Source: CAZCFB01 sp964511535 | Lineage (GTDB): Bacteria > Myxococcota_A > Polyangia > GCA-2747355 > CAZCFB01 | Direction: 5' to 3' | NCBI GenBank assembly: GCA_964511535.1 | Contig: CAZEFW010000114.1 | Span: 1-30,745, forward strand | DNA: 30,745 nucleotides | Shown here: positions 7,159-16,000 of the stretch, one piece after another | How the letters are laid out: each line of letters opens with the position of its first letter | How positions within the stretch are numbered: the first letter of the stretch is position 1 | Made by a program: the position numbers and the translations under genes | The notes under the pieces: model-generated | The model's database searches: none | What the model saw: only the letters and a program-made list of their open reading frames with translations | Told to the model about the DNA's origin: nothing

Positions 7159-8469
7159 TCAGGGCGTCAGCCAGATGGGCGCGGAGACCAGGGTGTCGCC
7201 GTCCTTTTGCCTGGCGCGGGCCACGAAGTAAGGCGACTGCGTGGCCTTGACCGGGAAGGAGGCGTTGCAGGCGTTGGTGCCCTTGCAGGTGGTCGTGGCC
7301 AGCAGCTTCTTCGCCTTGCCGAACAGCTCGATGGTGGTGAAGGCGTCGGCGCCGTCCGCGTCAGCGGCCGCCACCGAGAGGGTCACCGCGGAGGCCCCCT
7401 TGAGGATGCTGCCCATCCAGCACGCGCCCGCCTTCATGATGATGGAGGCGTTCTTGTCCTCGGTCATGAAGGTGCGCCGCTCTGCCATCGCCTTGTACAT
7501 CGAGGGCAAGTCCAGGGCGGTCATGAGCAGGCCGCTGCGGTTGTTGTTGGCGGTGCCCCAGTTGGCGCTGTGGTTATCCTGGTTGTACATGGGCGACAGG
7601 TGCCAGCCGTTGTCCAGGGCCACGAAGAACCAGGTCCAGGCCGGCTTGCTGTTGAACTCGAACAGGTTCATCCGGGCATCCGCGGCTGCGTTGTACTTGA
7701 ACTTGTCGAAGTGCTGGTCCTTCTCATCGCCCGGGTGGTTGACCTGCCCGATGCAGGTCTTGCAGGCGGCCAGGGTCTTGTAGAAGTCCTTGAAGTTGAC
7801 CTGGACGGCGGGCATCAGCTTGCTGTTGAAGAAGACGTTGGCGTGGCCAGCCGAGGTGAGCTTGGAGGTGAAGGCGCTGCCGTACTCGTAGCCACAGGCG
7901 GCCAGGAACTTGCCAGCCTTTGTTTCGGCCGCCGCCTGGCTCTTGCACTTGCCCCAGCGGTCCATGGGGAACGGCAGATAGAGCTGCTCCAGGTGGTCGG
8001 TGATTATCTGGACGTCCAGCTTGGCCACGTCGCGGGCGTACTTGAAAGCGTCCTTCGGGGTCTTCTTGCCGTCGGAGTAGCTGGTGTGGGCGTGGTAGTT
8101 GCCATAGTAGGCCTTGAAGGTGCCCTTGATGCAGCCGGTCATGGCCGGGGCGGCGCTGTCGGGCGCCGCGAGGGAGCTGTCCGGCGCGCCGGCGTCCGGG
8201 GGCGGGGCCTGGTCGTGGCTCCCTGAATCTGCCGCCGGGCTGCTGTCCGTGGCCGCGCTGCCGTCTGGATTTTCGCTCATGTCAGCACCCGCGGCGGAGT
8301 CCGCAGCGGCCCGGTCAGCCAGGGCCGCATCGGCGGGCGAACCGTCGGCCAGGGACAGGTCCTCCCCGTCGGTGACGTCTCCATCGCAGCCCAGGAGCAG
8401 CAGCGCTCCCGCCAGGGTTGCCAGAGTGAGAAGGGCTCTCACTCCACCTCGACTCCGTTTGTGGGACAT
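7159..8469 (-). CDS. PHP-domain (CehA/McbA-like) metallohydrolase lipoprotein
   Basis: A 436-residue exported lipoprotein: signal peptide with LLLGC lipobox (Cys28), an Asp/Ala/Ser/Pro-rich linker of about 80 residues (30-110), then a PHP metal-hydrolase domain. The metal-binding motifs are visible: HAHTSYSDG at 126-134 (HxHxxxSDG), TDH at 157-159, a later VNHPGD, and NQDNHS. This pattern is typical of the CehA/McbA-like branch of the PHP superfamily, which hydrolyses phosphoester or carbamate bonds; the substrate cannot be read here. The C-terminal 90 residues look like a beta-sandwich (VTLSVAAADADGADAFTTIE). Start ATG 8469 has a GGGAGGG ribosome binding site; a longer frame to 8526 lacks a signal-like start. 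It lies 111 bp downstream of the SGNH gene on the same strand and ends at a strong terminator. Confidence 0.82.
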   Translation of the reverse strand: MSHKRSRGGVRALLTLATLAGALLLLGCDGDVTDGEDLSLADGSPADAALADRAAADSAAGADMSENPDGSAATDSSPAADSGSHDQAPPPDAGAPDSSLAAPDSAAPAMTGCIKGTFKAYYGNYHAHTSYSDGKKTPKDAFKYARDVAKLDVQIITDHLEQLYLPFPMDRWGKCKSQAAAETKAGKFLAACGYEYGSAFTSKLTSAGHANVFFNSKLMPAVQVNFKDFYKTLAACKTCIGQVNHPGDEKDQHFDKFKYNAAADARMNLFEFNSKPAWTWFFVALDNGWHLSPMYNQDNHSANWGTANNNRSGLLMTALDLPSMYKAMAERRTFMTEDKNASIIMKAGACWMGSILKGASAVTLSVAAADADGADAFTTIELFGKAKKLLATTTCKGTNACNASFPVKATQSPYFVARARQKDGDTLVSAPIWLTP

Positions 8470-8580
8470 GGCCAGCCCTCCCTTGCCTGGTGTGCCTGAA
8501 CCGACGGAAGAGCATCTTACCATCACGTCGCCCCCGGCAGCCTGCGCTCCGGGCAGCCTGCGCCCCAGGTGCCAGGACCG

Positions 8581-9660
8581 TCAGCGCAGCCCGTACTCCG
8601 CGACGATCCGGCGCTTGAGGAAGCCGGCCAGCAGCTCGCTCCCCCTGGCGGTCATGTGGCCGCCGTCCAGGTAGAGCGCGTCGTAGTCGCAGCAGCCGTC
8701 CGCCGCGCTGTGGCGCTGGCAGTAGCCGGAGGCGCTCAGCTCCCTGGCGAAGTCGAGGGTGTCGTACTTCAGCTGGCCAAGCAGGTCCCTGAAGAAGCGC
8801 AGGGTGGGCCAGGGGAACTTGTCCAGCTGCTCCAGCCCGTGGGGATCGGCCAGGTTGTGCTGGTTCGGCAGCAGCACGAAGAGGGTCTCTGCCCCGCGGC
8901 TCCGGGCGAGGCGGACCACCTCTTTCAGCAGCCCCTCCACCACGCCGTCGCCCTCCTTGCGTCCGAGCCGGGTGTTGAAACACAGGCGAGAGGCGAGCTG
9001 CAGCACCCGCTCCCGGCCGCCCTGATCTCGGTTGGCCGCGCCCCAGCGCCAGAGCGGGTAGAACAGCAGACTGTGGGTCAGCCGGTGGGAACAGGACGCC
9101 TCGGATAGAGGCGTATTGGCCAGCACCAGCGCGCCTTCGCGCAGGCGGAACAGCGGCTTGGCGTAGCCGTAGTAGTTCTCAACGGTGGTGCCCTGGTAGT
9201 CGTTGGGGGTGAAGATGTTCACCACCACGAGGCGGGCCTCGAGCCGGGGGAGCAGCCGCTTGAGGTACAGGTAGTACTGGTCAAGGGAGTAGCCGGTGAC
9301 CCCGAGGTTCAGCACCTGGTGGCCCGGGAGCAGCCGGTCGAGGTGGGCCGCCGGCGTCTCGCTTTCGCCCAGGCCCTGGGCGTATGTCACCGAATCTCCA
9401 ACCATGAGGATGGAGGGCCGCCCGGGCTGGTACACCTGGCGGCGCTGACCCACCGTACCTTCCAGCCGCAGGTTGCCCTCGCCGGGAGGCAGTGCAGGAG
9501 CCCAGCCCAGCTCGGCGTCGAACTGGACGTCCCGACCCTCGCGGTCCGGGCGCGGGACCCTGATAAGCAGTGAGGCAGCCAGGAGCGCCAGCGCCACCGC
9601 GGCAGCGACCAGAGCCGCCCTCTTTCGCTTCTTGCTGGGCAGGGGACCTCCCGAAGCCAT
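8581..9660 (-). CDS. Membrane-anchored SGNH-superfamily hydrolase/esterase
   Basis: A 359-residue protein with a short basic N-terminus and one transmembrane helix at about 15-33, then an SGNH hydrolase fold outside the membrane. Block I is GDSVT at 88-92 with the nucleophile Ser90. NLGVTGYSLDQY carries the block II glycine, FTPND fits the block III Asn, and LDGGH at 331-335 gives the catalytic Asp332 and His335. Such proteins remove or transfer acyl groups on lipids, polysaccharides or peptidoglycan; the substrate is unknown. The ribosome binding site is weak (CCAGG). It is the first gene before the PHP lipoprotein and may be co-transcribed with it. The 220 bp before its start (9661-9880) face the divergent propeller gene. 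Confidence 0.82.
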   Translation of the reverse strand: MASGGPLPSKKRKRAALVAAAVALALLAASLLIRVPRPDREGRDVQFDAELGWAPALPPGEGNLRLEGTVGQRRQVYQPGRPSILMVGDSVTYAQGLGESETPAAHLDRLLPGHQVLNLGVTGYSLDQYYLYLKRLLPRLEARLVVVNIFTPNDYQGTTVENYYGYAKPLFRLREGALVLANTPLSEASCSHRLTHSLLFYPLWRWGAANRDQGGRERVLQLASRLCFNTRLGRKEGDGVVEGLLKEVVRLARSRGAETLFVLLPNQHNLADPHGLEQLDKFPWPTLRFFRDLLGQLKYDTLDFARELSASGYCQRHSAADGCCDYDALYLDGGHMTARGSELLAGFLKRRIVAEYGLR

Positions 9661-9880
9661 CAGCCTGGCACCCTACCAACGCTTGCGCCCGGTGGCCATG
9701 ACCCGGGGGGATTGCGGGATGTTATATCGGCGCAGCTGCCATCATGGCCGGGGGGCGGCGGGAGCAAGCGGTATTCGGTCCGCCCGATCCTCTCCCTGAG
9801 AATAGTCTACCAGCCCGATAGACAATCCCCGGGTTCATGGGACCCTTTGGAAGCAGGGCGGTCTTCGAGAGAGGTGTTCC

Positions 9881-11977
9881 ATGAGCGTGTGGCGGATGGT
9901 GATTTGTCTCTGTAGTCTCCTGGCGGCCGTTGGCTGCTCATCTTCAGAAACCAAGGTGGCTGACGCTGCCGGAGTTGACGGCCCGGCCGGCGCAGATGTC
10001 GGCGTCGGCAAGGAGACCTCGGCGCCCGACGCCGCCCGGCCCGACACTGCTGGCGCAGACGGCTCGGTGGCGGACGGACCGGCAGTGGACGGACCGGCAG
10101 TGGACGGACCGGCAGTGGACGCCGCCTCCGTGGACTCGTCCGCAGATGCCGGTCCAAAGGACGAGCTCCTGACCCTGGGCCAGCCCTCCGTGTGCGACCC
10201 GGCCGGCTGGTGCTGGGAGAGCCCCCTGCCCTCCGGCGTTTCGTACAGCGCGGTGTGGGGCACCGGGCCCAAGAACATCTATGTCGTGGGCAAGGTGGGC
10301 ACGGTTCTGCGCTTCGACGGGACGACCTGGACGCGCCAGAAGACCGGTGTGACCGTAGATCTGCATGGCATCTGGGGCAGCGGGGCCAGCGACATCTACG
10401 TGGTGGGCGACAAGGGCACCGTCCTGCGTTTCGATGGCAAGACCTGGTCGGCCATCAAGCTCATCTTCAAGAGCGGCTTCGCGGCTAAGATCCTGCGCGG
10501 GGTGTGGGGCAGCGGGCCCAAGGACGTCTACGCCATCGGCGATGGCGTGCACCACTTCGACGGGACCAAGTGGACCTCCATCGAGATCGTCGGCGTCACC
10601 TCCGGCGCCCAGTACCAGGGCATCTGGGGCAGCGGGTCGTCGGACATTTACCTCCAAGGCAGCCTGTCCCTGACCCACTACGACGGCAAGACCTGGACCG
10701 TGACCAAGAGCCCCAGCTCCCTGTACAGCGTCTGGGGCACCGGGCCGAACAACGTCTTCGCCGGCGCGCCCAGCGGCAAGTACTGGCACTTCGACGGCAA
10801 GACCTGGTCCTTCAAGCAGCCGGTGGCCAAGGTCACCTCTGACCTGGTGGCCTTCGCCGGCACGGGCCCCAAGGACATCCATGTCCTGACCAGCTCGGGC
10901 CAAGCGCTGCGCTTCGACGGCAAGACCTGGAAGGTCTCGGACCTGTCCGGGCTGGTCACCCAAAAGATCGCCGTGAGCCCCCTGGCCGCCGCCTTCGCCG
11001 TGAGCGCCACGCAGGTCATGGCGGTGGGCGTCGCCGGGACGCTGGCCCAGTACGACGGCGCCAAGTGGACGAGCCTGGCCAGCAAGCCGCGGACCGGCTT
11101 CTCTTCGGTGTGGGGCGCCGGCCCGTCGGCGGTGTTCGCCGTGGGCGGGGACACCATCGCCCGGTACGACGGCAAGCAGTGGACCGCGCGCAGCTCGGCC
11201 AAGCACGGCAGCCTGGGCGCGGTGTGGGGCACGTCGGCCACCAACGTCTGGGCGGCGGGGGCCAAGGGCAAGGTGCTGCGCTACGACGGCAAGCAGTGGA
11301 CGACGCAGGCCACCGGCACCACCAAGGACATCGCCGGCCTGTGGGGGACGCCGTCAGGCACCCTGTACGCCCTGCTCACCTCCGAGGAGGTGCTGCGCTT
11401 CGACGGCAATAAATGGACCACGCTCAAGACCGGGACCAAGTCCCCGGAGTGGCAGTACGCCATCTGGGGCACCAGCGACAGCAACATCCTGGTGGGGCTC
11501 AGCAGCCCCCTGACCAACGACGGGCTGCTGCACTACGATGGCAAGAAGTGGACCCGCCCCAAGCTGTCGTTCCCGACTCCGGCGTGCGGCACCCCGCCCC
11601 AGGTCAACGTGGAGCATATCTGGGGCTCATCCTCATCTCATGTGGTGGCCGTCGGGAGCTGGCGCCGGGTCTACCAGGACGGGTTCTACTGCAAGCACGA
11701 GCAGAACCCGCTGAGGCTGACCTACGACGGCAAGAAGTGGAAAGTCGACGCGGCCAGCGGGCCCCTGGTGCCGTGGGCCGCGTACCGGCTGTGGGGTACC
11801 TCACCCACCAACATCCATGGGCTGGGCGGCGGCGGGGTGATCCACTACGACGGCAAGAAGTGGAGCGCCCACAAGCTGGGCGCCGGGGCGTTCCTGTACG
11901 GGCTCTGGGGCACCGCCAAGGGCGAGCTGTTCGCGGTGGGGGATCCGGGCGCCATCCTGCACCGCAAGGGGCCATGA
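9881..11977 (+). CDS. Second lipoprotein with 14 tandem beta-propeller-type repeats
   Basis: A 698-residue exported lipoprotein, paralogous to the 1849 gene: signal peptide with LLAAVGC and candidate anchor at Cys19, an Asp/Ala/Gly-rich linker at about 25-95, then PAGWCWESPLPSG and 14 blade-like repeats of the type [GS]-[VI]-WG-[TS]-G-x-[KSN]-[DN]-[IV]-Y-x-VG-x-G-x-VLR-F-DGK-x-W. Most repeats end in [FY]DGK-x-W. The last (LFAVGDPGAILHRKGP) is cut before its final strand, as in the paralogue. Start ATG 9881 has a GAGAGG ribosome binding site. No TPR partner gene lies next to it, so it is a stand-alone version of the 1849/3861 pair. Likely a surface-exposed recognition or scaffold protein; no catalytic motif recognised. 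Confidence 0.88.
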   Translation: MSVWRMVICLCSLLAAVGCSSSETKVADAAGVDGPAGADVGVGKETSAPDAARPDTAGADGSVADGPAVDGPAVDGPAVDAASVDSSADAGPKDELLTLGQPSVCDPAGWCWESPLPSGVSYSAVWGTGPKNIYVVGKVGTVLRFDGTTWTRQKTGVTVDLHGIWGSGASDIYVVGDKGTVLRFDGKTWSAIKLIFKSGFAAKILRGVWGSGPKDVYAIGDGVHHFDGTKWTSIEIVGVTSGAQYQGIWGSGSSDIYLQGSLSLTHYDGKTWTVTKSPSSLYSVWGTGPNNVFAGAPSGKYWHFDGKTWSFKQPVAKVTSDLVAFAGTGPKDIHVLTSSGQALRFDGKTWKVSDLSGLVTQKIAVSPLAAAFAVSATQVMAVGVAGTLAQYDGAKWTSLASKPRTGFSSVWGAGPSAVFAVGGDTIARYDGKQWTARSSAKHGSLGAVWGTSATNVWAAGAKGKVLRYDGKQWTTQATGTTKDIAGLWGTPSGTLYALLTSEEVLRFDGNKWTTLKTGTKSPEWQYAIWGTSDSNILVGLSSPLTNDGLLHYDGKKWTRPKLSFPTPACGTPPQVNVEHIWGSSSSHVVAVGSWRRVYQDGFYCKHEQNPLRLTYDGKKWKVDAASGPLVPWAAYRLWGTSPTNIHGLGGGGVIHYDGKKWSAHKLGAGAFLYGLWGTAKGELFAVGDPGAILHRKGP
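10073..10117 (+). repeat. Three perfect 15-bp tandem repeats in a lipoprotein linker
   Basis: The unit GACGGACCGGCAGTG occurs three times without mismatch and encodes repeated DGPAV in the linker between the lipid anchor and the propeller. Such in-frame repeats can expand or shrink by slippage and change linker length without breaking the gene. Confidence 0.9.
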
Positions 11978-12034
11978 TGCCGGGCAAGCCGACCCCCGAC
12001 GTTGCCTATCTGCGCGGGGCTCCTGCGGACGCCA

Positions 12035-14926
12035 TCAGCGCAGGGTCAGCCGCACGGTCCGAGGCGGAGGGAGAATCCGGTGAACCTCTGCCACCCGATA
12101 GAGCCGCGCCCGCCCCTCGAGGTGCCCCAGGCTGGGCAGGTCATATTCCGCCCCCACCCGGGAGAGTTTGTAGCAGCGGAACTGATACAGATCCTCCGGT
12201 TGATTCTCGCCCAGAGCCTTCGGGGAGTATGGAATGACGACGTAGTCGGGCGGGACGCTGAACCTCTGGCACTCTTCGCCGGGGGTCCGCGTCGGCTCCC
12301 AGGGATAGTCCAAAAAGGTCTTCGACGTCGTCCCTGCTGCGGCGTTCTCGAAGATGAAGTTGAGCCAGGTAAGCTGCAGCGGCTTCGGGTACGCGCCGTT
12401 GTGTACGAGCACCCTGACTTGCCGCCCCCCGCGCCAGTCCCGCTCGATGTCGGCGATGACCTGACGGAAGAAGCGGGGGCTCTGCGGCGATCTCTCCACC
12501 GCCAGGTACATGCCCACGCCCCCGATGGAGGCAGCGAGGAGCGCGGCCCGCGCCAGTGACCGGAGCTGGTACGCCGAAATTTTCGTGATGGCATGAGCCA
12601 CGAGCAGGCAGAAAGAGGGCATGGCGTACTGAATGTAGCTCACCTTTTTCCGGGGGATGACCCCGAAGGCCAGCAGGCAAATGGCTATCCAGGCGACCAG
12701 GATCCAGAACCACTTGGAACGCCAGGGGCCGCGGCCGCTCGCCACCAAGACGAATCCAGCAGCGCCGCACAGGACCGGCCCCGCGCCCTCACCGGCGATG
12801 TGGCCAACGTAGAAAGCGATGGACCGGAGGAGGGAGAGCCCGGAGTCCTCCCCGCCGCTCGCTAACATGAGCTGGCTGATGTTTGCCCGGAACAGGAGCC
12901 AGACCAGGAGCGGCACAGTCCCCGCGGCGATGGCGAGCCAGGGGTAGACATGGCGGCGCAGCCCTTCGGTGGTGGTCCAGCTCCTGAGGCTCAGCGCAAA
13001 TAGCGCGTGAGGCAACATCAGCGCCAGCACGAACAGGACGAATGTCCAGCGCGTCATGTACCCGCAGCTGACCGCGACCGCCAGCCCGGCCAGGGATCCA
13101 GCCGGGGTTCGGGCGCGGTAATGGCAGCCTGTCCTGTAGGCGACATAGAAATAGAAGGCGATGGCGGCCCAGCAGGCCATGGCGAAGTCGATACTGGAGG
13201 CGCCCGAAGCATGGATGAAGCCCGGGAGGCAAGCCAGCAAGGTCGCGGCGATGAGGCCTGTGCCGGGGCCCCCGCCCATGCGCCGAGACGCGCCGTAAAC
13301 CGACATGATGGCCGCTGAACCGAGCAGCAGGTTCGGCACCAGCACAGCGGGAGTGCTCACTCCCAGAACCCAGTAGGTCAACGCCAGGAGGTCCACGTAC
13401 AGGGGGGGGTAGAAACGGGTGGTCAGGGCCCATGAGAAAACCTCGAGGTCCACCCGGTTGCCAGCGGTCCACCGGTCCAGCTCACCCAGGGCGACAAGGG
13501 CGTAGGTCACCTCGTCCATGTCCGGGACGCGCCCCACCAGCAGGTTGCCGGTCAGTCCTGCGACGATGAAGAAGAGCACAATCCCGCAGAGGATCGCGAG
13601 CGGGCTGATCGGCGGCACCCTCCATCGCTCGATGAGGCTGGGCCCTGGCGGGGACAGCCACCGCCGTCCCGCAGCGGTATGAGCCTCGCCGTCCGCCTCA
13701 TCGGGCCGCTGCGCCTCGACCTTCAGCGGGAACCGCCGGGCAGTGAACAGCCGCCATGTCAGCGCGCCCCAGGTGAGGAAAATACCCAATGAACCAAAAG
13801 GCTTGAGGATCCTGGGATCGAAGCCCCTGCCCATCAGCAACACCAGCATCCCGAAGGAGAATGCGCTGACACTCGCCGCCGCGAAGAGGGCCAACACAGC
13901 GAGGGGCCTGCTGCGCATGACCCGCACTTCGCGCAGCAGGATGATAACCGGCGTCGCCATGAGCACCTGGTGGTGGTCCCAGGAGACAGGATTCACCAGA
14001 CAGATCATCGCGAAGAACGCACCGGCGCTGACCAACGCAGCGCCGCTCTCTTTCCTGGTCTTCGCCGTGGCGACGAAAGTGGCCATGACGATGAGGGCAG
14101 AGACCCCGATGCTCGCGGGCAGCCCCGCTCCAGGGGGCAGCAAGGTGACGCAGATCGAGGAGGCGCTCAGGTTGGGCGGCATGGCCAGGAGCGGTCCCAC
14201 CGCCATCATACCCTGAGGACGAATGAGGTACTCCCAGTACAGCTCCGGATCGATGAATAGCGAGGAGCAGAAGACAGCGGCTGCAGCGCCGGCGCAGGTC
14301 CAGGCCAACACCTTCCATGAGCGCCGGAGGACGAGCCAGGCGACGAGCACCACGGGAAAGGCCTTCAGCACGATGGCCGTGCCCAGGGCGAGGCCGGCGA
14401 GTCGGTGCCGCCGGGCGGTCACAGCCCACGCCGCGAGTGAGAGCAGGAAAGCAAGGATGATGCTCACCTGTCCCGCATGGAAGGTGGTCTGAACGGGGCC
14501 CCAGAGCATGAGCCCCAGGAAGACGAGGGGTTCCACGCCTCGCCTGCCAACAAGCCTGGACAACGCGAGTCCCAGCAGGGTGAGCGCAGCCAGGCTAAAG
14601 CCGGAAAAAACCAGCGCCGCGGTCTTGTGGGAAAGCAGGGTCAGAGGTTGCAGGAGGGCTGCGAGCAGGGGCGGGTAGATGTAGGGCGGGACTCCCGCGT
14701 CTCCTGAAAAGCCCCGGGCCACGAGGCCGCGGTCCCTGGCGAGCTGCGTCGCCTGCTCGGCGCCGAGTCGGTAAGGGTTGATGTCGCGCGACACCGCCAC
14801 TGCGGCGATGTCGTACGCGTAGTAATCCAGCAGCGCGCCTTCCCTGGAGACCTTGGCGATCCACAGGGCCTCAACGAGGACGAAGATCCCAACCACAGCC
14901 AAGGCGCTGGCTGCCCAACGCTTCAA
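12035..14926 (-). CDS. Double GT-C glycosyltransferase: GT87-like half fused to ArnT/GT39-like half
   Basis: A 963-residue polytopic membrane protein, twice the usual GT-C length. The N-terminal half (about 1-393) resembles GT87/DUF2029 mannosyltransferases: a first helix, then an acidic loop LLDYYAYDIA, INPYRLG, YIYPPLLAALLQPL and FHAGQVSIILAFL. A hydrophilic linker follows at about 394-437. The C-terminal half starts a new first helix and has the acidic loop of PMT_2/ArnT-like enzymes (VPDMDEVTYA), then RFYPPLYVDLLALTYWVLG, further helices and a soluble periplasmic tail of about 150 residues. Both halves would use polyprenyl-phosphate sugars on the outer face of the inner membrane. The start is TTG 14926 with a GAGGTGG ribosome binding site; no ATG exists in the right place. 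It lies 65 bp after the TPR lipoprotein gene and is probably co-transcribed. Acceptor and sugar are unknown. Confidence 0.8.
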   Translation of the reverse strand: MKRWAASALAVVGIFVLVEALWIAKVSREGALLDYYAYDIAAVAVSRDINPYRLGAEQATQLARDRGLVARGFSGDAGVPPYIYPPLLAALLQPLTLLSHKTAALVFSGFSLAALTLLGLALSRLVGRRGVEPLVFLGLMLWGPVQTTFHAGQVSIILAFLLSLAAWAVTARRHRLAGLALGTAIVLKAFPVVLVAWLVLRRSWKVLAWTCAGAAAAVFCSSLFIDPELYWEYLIRPQGMMAVGPLLAMPPNLSASSICVTLLPPGAGLPASIGVSALIVMATFVATAKTRKESGAALVSAGAFFAMICLVNPVSWDHHQVLMATPVIILLREVRVMRSRPLAVLALFAAASVSAFSFGMLVLLMGRGFDPRILKPFGSLGIFLTWGALTWRLFTARRFPLKVEAQRPDEADGEAHTAAGRRWLSPPGPSLIERWRVPPISPLAILCGIVLFFIVAGLTGNLLVGRVPDMDEVTYALVALGELDRWTAGNRVDLEVFSWALTTRFYPPLYVDLLALTYWVLGVSTPAVLVPNLLLGSAAIMSVYGASRRMGGGPGTGLIAATLLACLPGFIHASGASSIDFAMACWAAIAFYFYVAYRTGCHYRARTPAGSLAGLAVAVSCGYMTRWTFVLFVLALMLPHALFALSLRSWTTTEGLRRHVYPWLAIAAGTVPLLVWLLFRANISQLMLASGGEDSGLSLLRSIAFYVGHIAGEGAGPVLCGAAGFVLVASGRGPWRSKWFWILVAWIAICLLAFGVIPRKKVSYIQYAMPSFCLLVAHAITKISAYQLRSLARAALLAASIGGVGMYLAVERSPQSPRFFRQVIADIERDWRGGRQVRVLVHNGAYPKPLQLTWLNFIFENAAAGTTSKTFLDYPWEPTRTPGEECQRFSVPPDYVVIPYSPKALGENQPEDLYQFRCYKLSRVGAEYDLPSLGHLEGRARLYRVAEVHRILPPPRTVRLTLR

Positions 14927-14991
14927 GCACCACCTCGGCAGCTTTCGCGTGGCCCTGGTGAGGCTGGATTCATGATTGCGGCGACCCCGGT

Positions 14992-15945
14992 CTACTTCTT
15001 GTCGCCGGCCCCCTTTGCGGCCTCGTCAGCGGCGGGCTTGGCGGCCTCATCAGCGGCGGGCTTGGCGGCCTCGTCAGCGGCGGGCTTGGCGGCCTCGTCA
15101 GCGGCGGGCTTGGCGGCCTCCTTTTTGACGGGCTTGGGGGCCTCGTCAGCGGCGGCCTCCTCCTGGGCCTCATCACCCGCGGCGGGCTGGTCATCGTCTC
15201 CCTCGTCCTTGGAGCCCTTCGCCTGCTCCCCGATTCCCTCGGCCGTATAGGGGCTCTCCAGGCTCACACATCTCTCGTGGCACTTGTATTTGGATGCGCT
15301 CAACATCTTGGCCATGCTGTCGGCATCATCCGTGGCTCCCGCCTTCCGAAAGGCCACCATCAGGTTGCACTGAATGCCAGGATTGCTCGGAGCGATGGAC
15401 ATGGCGCTGCGCAAGTATTTCAGGCCTTGGGCCGTTTTTCCGTGCAACACCAGGGCGTACCCCAGGATGACCTTGGCGAAGATGTCCTTCGGATCCAGCG
15501 CCACGCCCTTCTTGACCATCGAAAGGCCCTTTTTCATTTTGTTTTGCTTGAACAGCACCCTGCCCAGGTCAACCAGGAACCAGGTCTTCTTGGGGTTCCG
15601 CCTGATCATTTTGCGCAGGTTTCTTTCGGCGGTCTTGAGCTTTTGCTGAGCCGCCTTCTCGTCCACCCCGTCAGCAGCATTGCACCGCGACGCCTCCTGA
15701 TGGTCCATGTTTGAAGGGAGCTTTGCCGGCTCTTTTCCCGGTTTGCCTTTTGCTTCGGGCGGCTTCGGTGCCGGGCTGGCCAAGGGGGCCACCTTGCCGC
15801 CCGCCCCCTTTGGGGCGGCGGCGGTATCCGATTTTCCTTTCTTGCATCCGGAGGCGAGGACCATCAACAGGCCACCGCACATGACCAGCGCCATGACCGC
15901 CGTCTTTTTTGCTGCCCCTCTACTCACTTCGTGAAACCGCCGCAT
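14992..15945 (-). CDS. TPR lipoprotein with Ala/Lys/Pro/Asp repeat tail
   Basis: A 317-residue lipoprotein: signal peptide and LASGC lipobox (Cys34), a Lys/Pro-rich linker to about 80, TPR-like helical repeats at about 95-225 (LVDLGRVLFKQNKMKKGLSM, then VILGYALVLHGKTAQGLKYL, NLMVAFRKAGATDDADSMA), and a low-complexity acidic tail with four copies of an eight-residue AAKPAADE-type unit. Start ATG 15945 has a GAGGGAG ribosome binding site. Probably a periplasmic scaffold; the tail resembles flexible, cell-wall-spanning segments. It is upstream of the double glycosyltransferase on the same strand, so a role in assembling that enzyme's product is possible but unproven. Confidence 0.8.
   Translation of the reverse strand: MRRFHEVSRGAAKKTAVMALVMCGGLLMVLASGCKKGKSDTAAAPKGAGGKVAPLASPAPKPPEAKGKPGKEPAKLPSNMDHQEASRCNAADGVDEKAAQQKLKTAERNLRKMIRRNPKKTWFLVDLGRVLFKQNKMKKGLSMVKKGVALDPKDIFAKVILGYALVLHGKTAQGLKYLRSAMSIAPSNPGIQCNLMVAFRKAGATDDADSMAKMLSASKYKCHERCVSLESPYTAEGIGEQAKGSKDEGDDDQPAAGDEAQEEAAADEAPKPVKKEAAKPAADEAAKPAADEAAKPAADEAAKPAADEAAKGAGDKK
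15017..15120 (-). repeat. 24-bp tandem repeat encoding the lipoprotein tail
   Basis: Four nearly identical 24-bp units (plus-strand GCGGCCTCGTCAGCGGCGGG then CTTG; the second unit has one G-to-A change) and a partial fifth. They stay in frame and encode the AAKPAADE units of the 14992 gene. Confidence 0.92.
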
Positions 15946-15970
15946 CTACAAACTCCCTCGCTGGGTTTTC

Positions 15971-15988
15971 ATGATCCGCGTGGATCAT
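15971..15988. promoter_or_regulatory. Perfect 7+4+7 palindrome upstream of the TPR lipoprotein
   Basis: ATGATCC, four bases (GCGT) and GGATCAT form a perfect inverted repeat 25 bp before ATG 15945. The position fits an operator or a 5'-leader stem-loop for the minus-strand gene. On the plus strand it is followed by TTTT, so it could instead terminate a plus-strand transcript, but no plus-strand gene ends here. Confidence 0.4.
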
Positions 15989-16000
15989 TTTGAATCAGAA

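Noticed and set aside
15017..15120. Regular repeats as a CRISPR array
   Set aside because: Units are contiguous with no spacers and encode an in-frame protein tail.
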